In this document: positions 6,086-8,945 of the stretch, piece by piece | Numbering within the stretch: the first letter of the stretch is position 1 | Layout of the letters: each line of letters begins with the position of its first letter | DNA from: Bdellovibrionales bacterium | Lineage (GTDB): Bacteria; Bdellovibrionota; JAFGOL01 | NCBI GenBank assembly: GCA_022710165.1 | Contig: JAKLHL010000054.1 | Coordinates: 1 to 8,945, forward strand | Direction of reading: 5' to 3' | DNA: 8,945 bases | The notes under the pieces: model-generated | Told to the model about the DNA's origin: nothing | Database searches by the model: none | Seen by the model: the letters and a program-made list of their open reading frames with translations, nothing else | Program-made: the position numbers and the translations under genes

Positions 6086-8488
6086 ATGCGATATAAAAAA
6101 CGCATGATATTCGGCTCAGCAGAAAGACTTAAAAAATTCGGCATAGTGGTAGGTTCCGTCCTTTTCACAGCCGTACTGGCCATACTTGTAATAACTTTCG
6201 TTAATGCGATCTCTTTCACCAATTATCCGTTCGCAGGTTTCTTTTTCCAGCCCAACCGTTATGTCTCTTTCACTGAAAGGAACGAATGGGAAGGAATGAA
6301 GAAGGGTGTCAAGGCCCTGGACAGGCTTGTGGCCATAAACGGCGAGAAGATGGAGACCGGTAAAGCGGCAATAAAGAAGATACAGGCAATGCCGCCTCAC
6401 TCAAATGTCAAGTTCGACTTCGTCACTAATGACCAGACAAAGAGCGTTAATATAAAGCTGTCCGATTTTACCCTGAACGACCTCTCTTTTACATTCCTGC
6501 TCCCGTTCCTGATAGGCCTTTTCTTCATGGTGACCGGGTTCGTCGTCTTTTTGTTAAACCCGTTAAAAAAAGTGGCTTTCATAAATTTCATATCATCACT
6601 TTTGATAACTCTTTTTTATTCTACCTCGCTTGACTCCAACACTACTTACTGGTTCTACAGGCTCTTTGCGCTCTACCCCTTGGTAGGAGCTACGGCAGTA
6701 CATCTTATACTAACCATCACAGCTTCTGAGTATCTTAAGAAGCACCGTTTTTCTGAGCTCTTGCCTTATATAGTTGCAGGCGCGATAGTCGCTGCACAAC
6801 AGATATTCCTATACACTGAATACTCTGCGAACCTTATATATCTTGTATCACCCATCTTCCTGGTCCTTTGCGTCATCATGAACATAGTCTATCTTTTGAT
6901 CTATTACATAACTACAAAGGACTTAAGCATTAGGAGAAAGACAAGGTTCTACATAATAGCTTTCGTTTTCGGCACAATCATTCCGGCGCTGTGGTCAATA
7001 ACCTTTGCGTTCGGTGAACCGCTTATAAGCCTTGACTGGGCCATAGCTTTGTCCGTTTTTTATCCGATATTCATGGGCTACGCCATAACCAGAGAGGACC
7101 TTTTCAATCTGGAAAGGATAGCCAGGACCTCTATAGAGTACCTGCTCTTTACCGGACTGGTGGTCCTGGCCTATTTTGCCGTCGTGACCATAACATCCAT
7201 GGCACTGCAGAGCTATGTTGAGAGTACTCCTCTTATAGCCACCATACTTACCATACTCGTTATAGTGGTCCTTACACCTTTTAGGAAAAGGGTACAGGGC
7301 TTCATAGACCGTACTTTCTATCCTGAAAAGTATGATGTCCTTGAAAAGATAAACGAGATAAGTTCTGCCCTTCTTTACGTCAGGGACAGAAGGACTTTGG
7401 GAGTCATAGTCAGCAGAAAGATATCATCTTCCCTTTCACTAAAGAACGCTGGCCTTTTATATTTCTCCTACGACGGTAAGAACTGCTACTATACGGACCA
7501 CCTTGGCACTAAGCACCTTGAACTCTCACGCCATTCAATGCAGAGGATGTTCCCTAAGTCAGGCTCCATAGAATACTCGAACGAGATCTTTGATGCCATG
7601 CCTCCAAGGGCTAGCAGAAAAGAGATCCAGGAATTAAAGGCGCTGAATCCGGTATATCTGCTCCCTATAGGCAGGGAAAAAGTAAGGGGTATCCTTATTG
7701 TAGGGGCAAAACAGAACCCTGAGAGCGTTTTCATACATGATGATTTTGGCTTCCTTAAGGCCCTCTGCCCTCAAATGGAGGTCGCTCTTGTAAATGCTGA
7801 GCTCCACGAGCAAAAGGCCGAACAGGAAAGGCTTGCGACCATTGGTGAGTTCTCCAGCGTCATAATACATGAGATAAAGAACCCTCTTGGCATAATAAAG
7901 CTAAGCAGCGGTACACTAAAGAAGAGGCTTTTGGAGGACCAAAAATCACAGGAAGTGCTTGGCTTCATTGAAGAGGAAGTTAACAGGATGAATGATACTG
8001 TAACTAACTTCCTGAACTATGCAAAACCAAAGCATCCTGTAAAGAGGATGTACACCGTCGATGAACTGAAAGCATACATAGAGAACATAAGGCCGGAGGT
8101 AGAAAAAAGTTCAGTGGCCCTTTCGCTTAAAGTTGATGACGGTTTTAATGATTTCTATGTGGACCCGGACCACCTAAAGCAGATGCTGCTTAACCTTATC
8201 CTGAACTCAAAGGATGCCAGCCCTCAGAACGGGACCATACATGTTGATGTCTCAAAGGTCGAAAATAACATACAGATCTCGGTCAGCGACCATGGTGAAG
8301 GCATAAGTGAAGAGGATGAAGCAAGGATATTTGACCCTTTCTTTACCACCAAGGAACATGGTACCGGACTTGGGCTTAGCGTTACAAAGCAGCTTGCCAG
8401 GGCCAATGGCGGAGATGTAAGATACAAAAAGAACGGAGATACTTCCATGTTCGTGATAACTATACCTGTTGGAGACGAACTGCAATGA
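6086..8488 (+). CDS. Polytopic sensor histidine kinase with PDZ-like and GAF-like regions
   Basis: This predicted 800-residue inner-membrane kinase is the likely partner of the NtrC-type regulator that overlaps it. The first helix is at about 18-40. An external segment (41-134) includes LDRLVAINGEKM (78-89), resembling the core of PDZ domains. About nine further helices span 136-398, giving roughly ten and a cytoplasmic C-terminus. RTFYPEKYD (409-417) leads into a GAF-like region (about 418-570). HisKA has H595 in IIHEIKNPL. The ATPase domain has N703/N707, SDHGEGI (734-740), FDPFFTTK (749-756) and HGTGLGL (758-764), so catalysis looks intact. The layout recalls ComP-like and PrsK-like kinases, but I cannot assign either. 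ATG 6086 has a weak ribosome binding site; ATG 6104 is an alternative losing six residues. The end overlaps the next start as ATGA. Confidence 0.92.
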   Translation: MRYKKRMIFGSAERLKKFGIVVGSVLFTAVLAILVITFVNAISFTNYPFAGFFFQPNRYVSFTERNEWEGMKKGVKALDRLVAINGEKMETGKAAIKKIQAMPPHSNVKFDFVTNDQTKSVNIKLSDFTLNDLSFTFLLPFLIGLFFMVTGFVVFLLNPLKKVAFINFISSLLITLFYSTSLDSNTTYWFYRLFALYPLVGATAVHLILTITASEYLKKHRFSELLPYIVAGAIVAAQQIFLYTEYSANLIYLVSPIFLVLCVIMNIVYLLIYYITTKDLSIRRKTRFYIIAFVFGTIIPALWSITFAFGEPLISLDWAIALSVFYPIFMGYAITREDLFNLERIARTSIEYLLFTGLVVLAYFAVVTITSMALQSYVESTPLIATILTILVIVVLTPFRKRVQGFIDRTFYPEKYDVLEKINEISSALLYVRDRRTLGVIVSRKISSSLSLKNAGLLYFSYDGKNCYYTDHLGTKHLELSRHSMQRMFPKSGSIEYSNEIFDAMPPRASRKEIQELKALNPVYLLPIGREKVRGILIVGAKQNPESVFIHDDFGFLKALCPQMEVALVNAELHEQKAEQERLATIGEFSSVIIHEIKNPLGIIKLSSGTLKKRLLEDQKSQEVLGFIEEEVNRMNDTVTNFLNYAKPKHPVKRMYTVDELKAYIENIRPEVEKSSVALSLKVDDGFNDFYVDPDHLKQMLLNLILNSKDASPQNGTIHVDVSKVENNIQISVSDHGEGISEEDEARIFDPFFTTKEHGTGLGLSVTKQLARANGGDVRYKKNGDTSMFVITIPVGDELQ
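8471..8474 (+). promoter_or_regulatory. Ribosome binding site of the NtrC-type regulator
   Basis: GGAG lies ten bases before the ATG at 8485, inside the last codons of the kinase gene. Together with the ATGA overlap it indicates translational coupling of kinase and regulator. Confidence 0.6.
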
Positions 8489-8945
8489 ACTACAAGATAC
8501 TCATAGTTGATGACGAAAAGAACATGTGCAAGTCACTAGAGATACTCCTTAGCAGTGAGGGTTACAAGACCATCTCCTGTGAAAGAGGAACTACGGCGCT
8601 ACAGGTCTTAGAGAAAGAGGACGTGGACCTTTTGATAACGGACCTTACCATGCCAGAGATGAACGGCATGGAACTCTTAAAGAAGGTAAAAGAACTTTAT
8701 CCGCACGTTCAAGTGATAATGATGACAGCCTATTCCACTGTGCAGTCCGCTGTAGAGGCCATAAAGATAGGCGCCTATGATTACCTCATCAAGCCTTTTA
8801 GCGACGATGATATAATACTCTCAGTTAAAAAGGCCCTGGAGGTCTCTGAGCTTAGGAATGAGAACGTGGTGCTCAAGGAACTTTTGGAGGACAAGGAAAA
8901 AGGGATAGTCTTTGTGGCAAAAAGCCCTGCAATGAAAAGTGTCCT
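8485..8945 (+). CDS. NtrC-family response regulator, N-terminal part (runs off the window)
   Basis: The first 153 residues of a response regulator are present. The receiver domain (about 3-120) begins MNYKILIVDDEKN and shows D9/D10, phospho-acceptor D53 in ITDLTMPEMNG, switch T81 in MMTAYS and K103 in IKPF. A helical linker (about 121-138) leads to IVFVAKSPAMKSV at the window edge. This matches the start of the AAA+ sigma-54-interaction domain of NtrC relatives, which usually begins with a similar S-x-A-M-K/R stretch. The full protein is therefore expected to have about 440-470 residues with an AAA+ ATPase and a Fis-type DNA-binding end, but neither is visible here. Its start overlaps the histidine kinase stop by four bases, so the kinase is its probable phosphodonor. 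The NtrC-class call rests on the receiver style plus that short motif. Confidence 0.88.
   Translation, partial: MNYKILIVDDEKNMCKSLEILLSSEGYKTISCERGTTALQVLEKEDVDLLITDLTMPEMNGMELLKKVKELYPHVQVIMMTAYSTVQSAVEAIKIGAYDYLIKPFSDDDIILSVKKALEVSELRNENVVLKELLEDKEKGIVFVAKSPAMKSV

Noticed and set aside
1..8945. CRISPR array, insertion sequence, tRNA or rRNA, attachment site
   Set aside because: No regularly spaced repeats, transposase coding, terminal inverted repeats or RNA gene signatures were seen; the window is nearly continuous protein-coding sequence.

Overview
The window is almost wholly coding and is dominated by signal transduction. It comes from a bacterium with moderate GC content and heavy use of the Ile codon ATA and the Arg codon AGG. 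The presence of c-di-GMP enzymes, a PilZ protein and an NtrC-type (sigma-54 activator) regulator fits a diderm, often environmental or uncultivated, lineage. Deltaproteobacteria-like groups, Omnitrophota, Elusimicrobiota or Margulisbacteria are guesses only; I cannot assign the phylum from this sequence.

Layout. Left block, minus strand, read from 5171 down to 1: a candidate sigma-70 promoter (5144-5171) and a strong ribosome binding site; a four-helix membrane protein with a C-terminal PilZ domain (4373-5107); a Cache-type sensor histidine kinase with an unusual proline-rich tail (2110-4365); a PleD-like response regulator with a GGEEF diguanylate cyclase domain (575-2107); and the 5' part of alanine racemase (alr, 1-556). 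Gaps between these genes are 2 to 18 bases, so they look like one operon. Immediately upstream, also on the minus strand, lies an exported protein of unknown function (5174-6055).

Right block, plus strand: a polytopic histidine kinase with a PDZ-like external domain and a GAF-like region (6086-8488), overlapping by four bases the start of an NtrC-family response regulator (8485 to beyond the window end). The two blocks diverge from a spacer of only 30 bases (6056-6085).

How they may work together (inference): the left operon holds the parts of a compact c-di-GMP circuit, namely an external-ligand sensor kinase, a phosphorylation-gated c-di-GMP synthase and a membrane PilZ protein as possible effector. 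The right operon is an ordinary two-component pair whose output is probably sigma-54-dependent transcription. Whether the two pathways communicate, and what the exported protein does, cannot be read from the sequence. I saw no tRNA, rRNA, CRISPR array, insertion sequence or convincing rho-independent terminator. The only non-coding stretches longer than 20 bases are 5108-5173 and 6056-6085.
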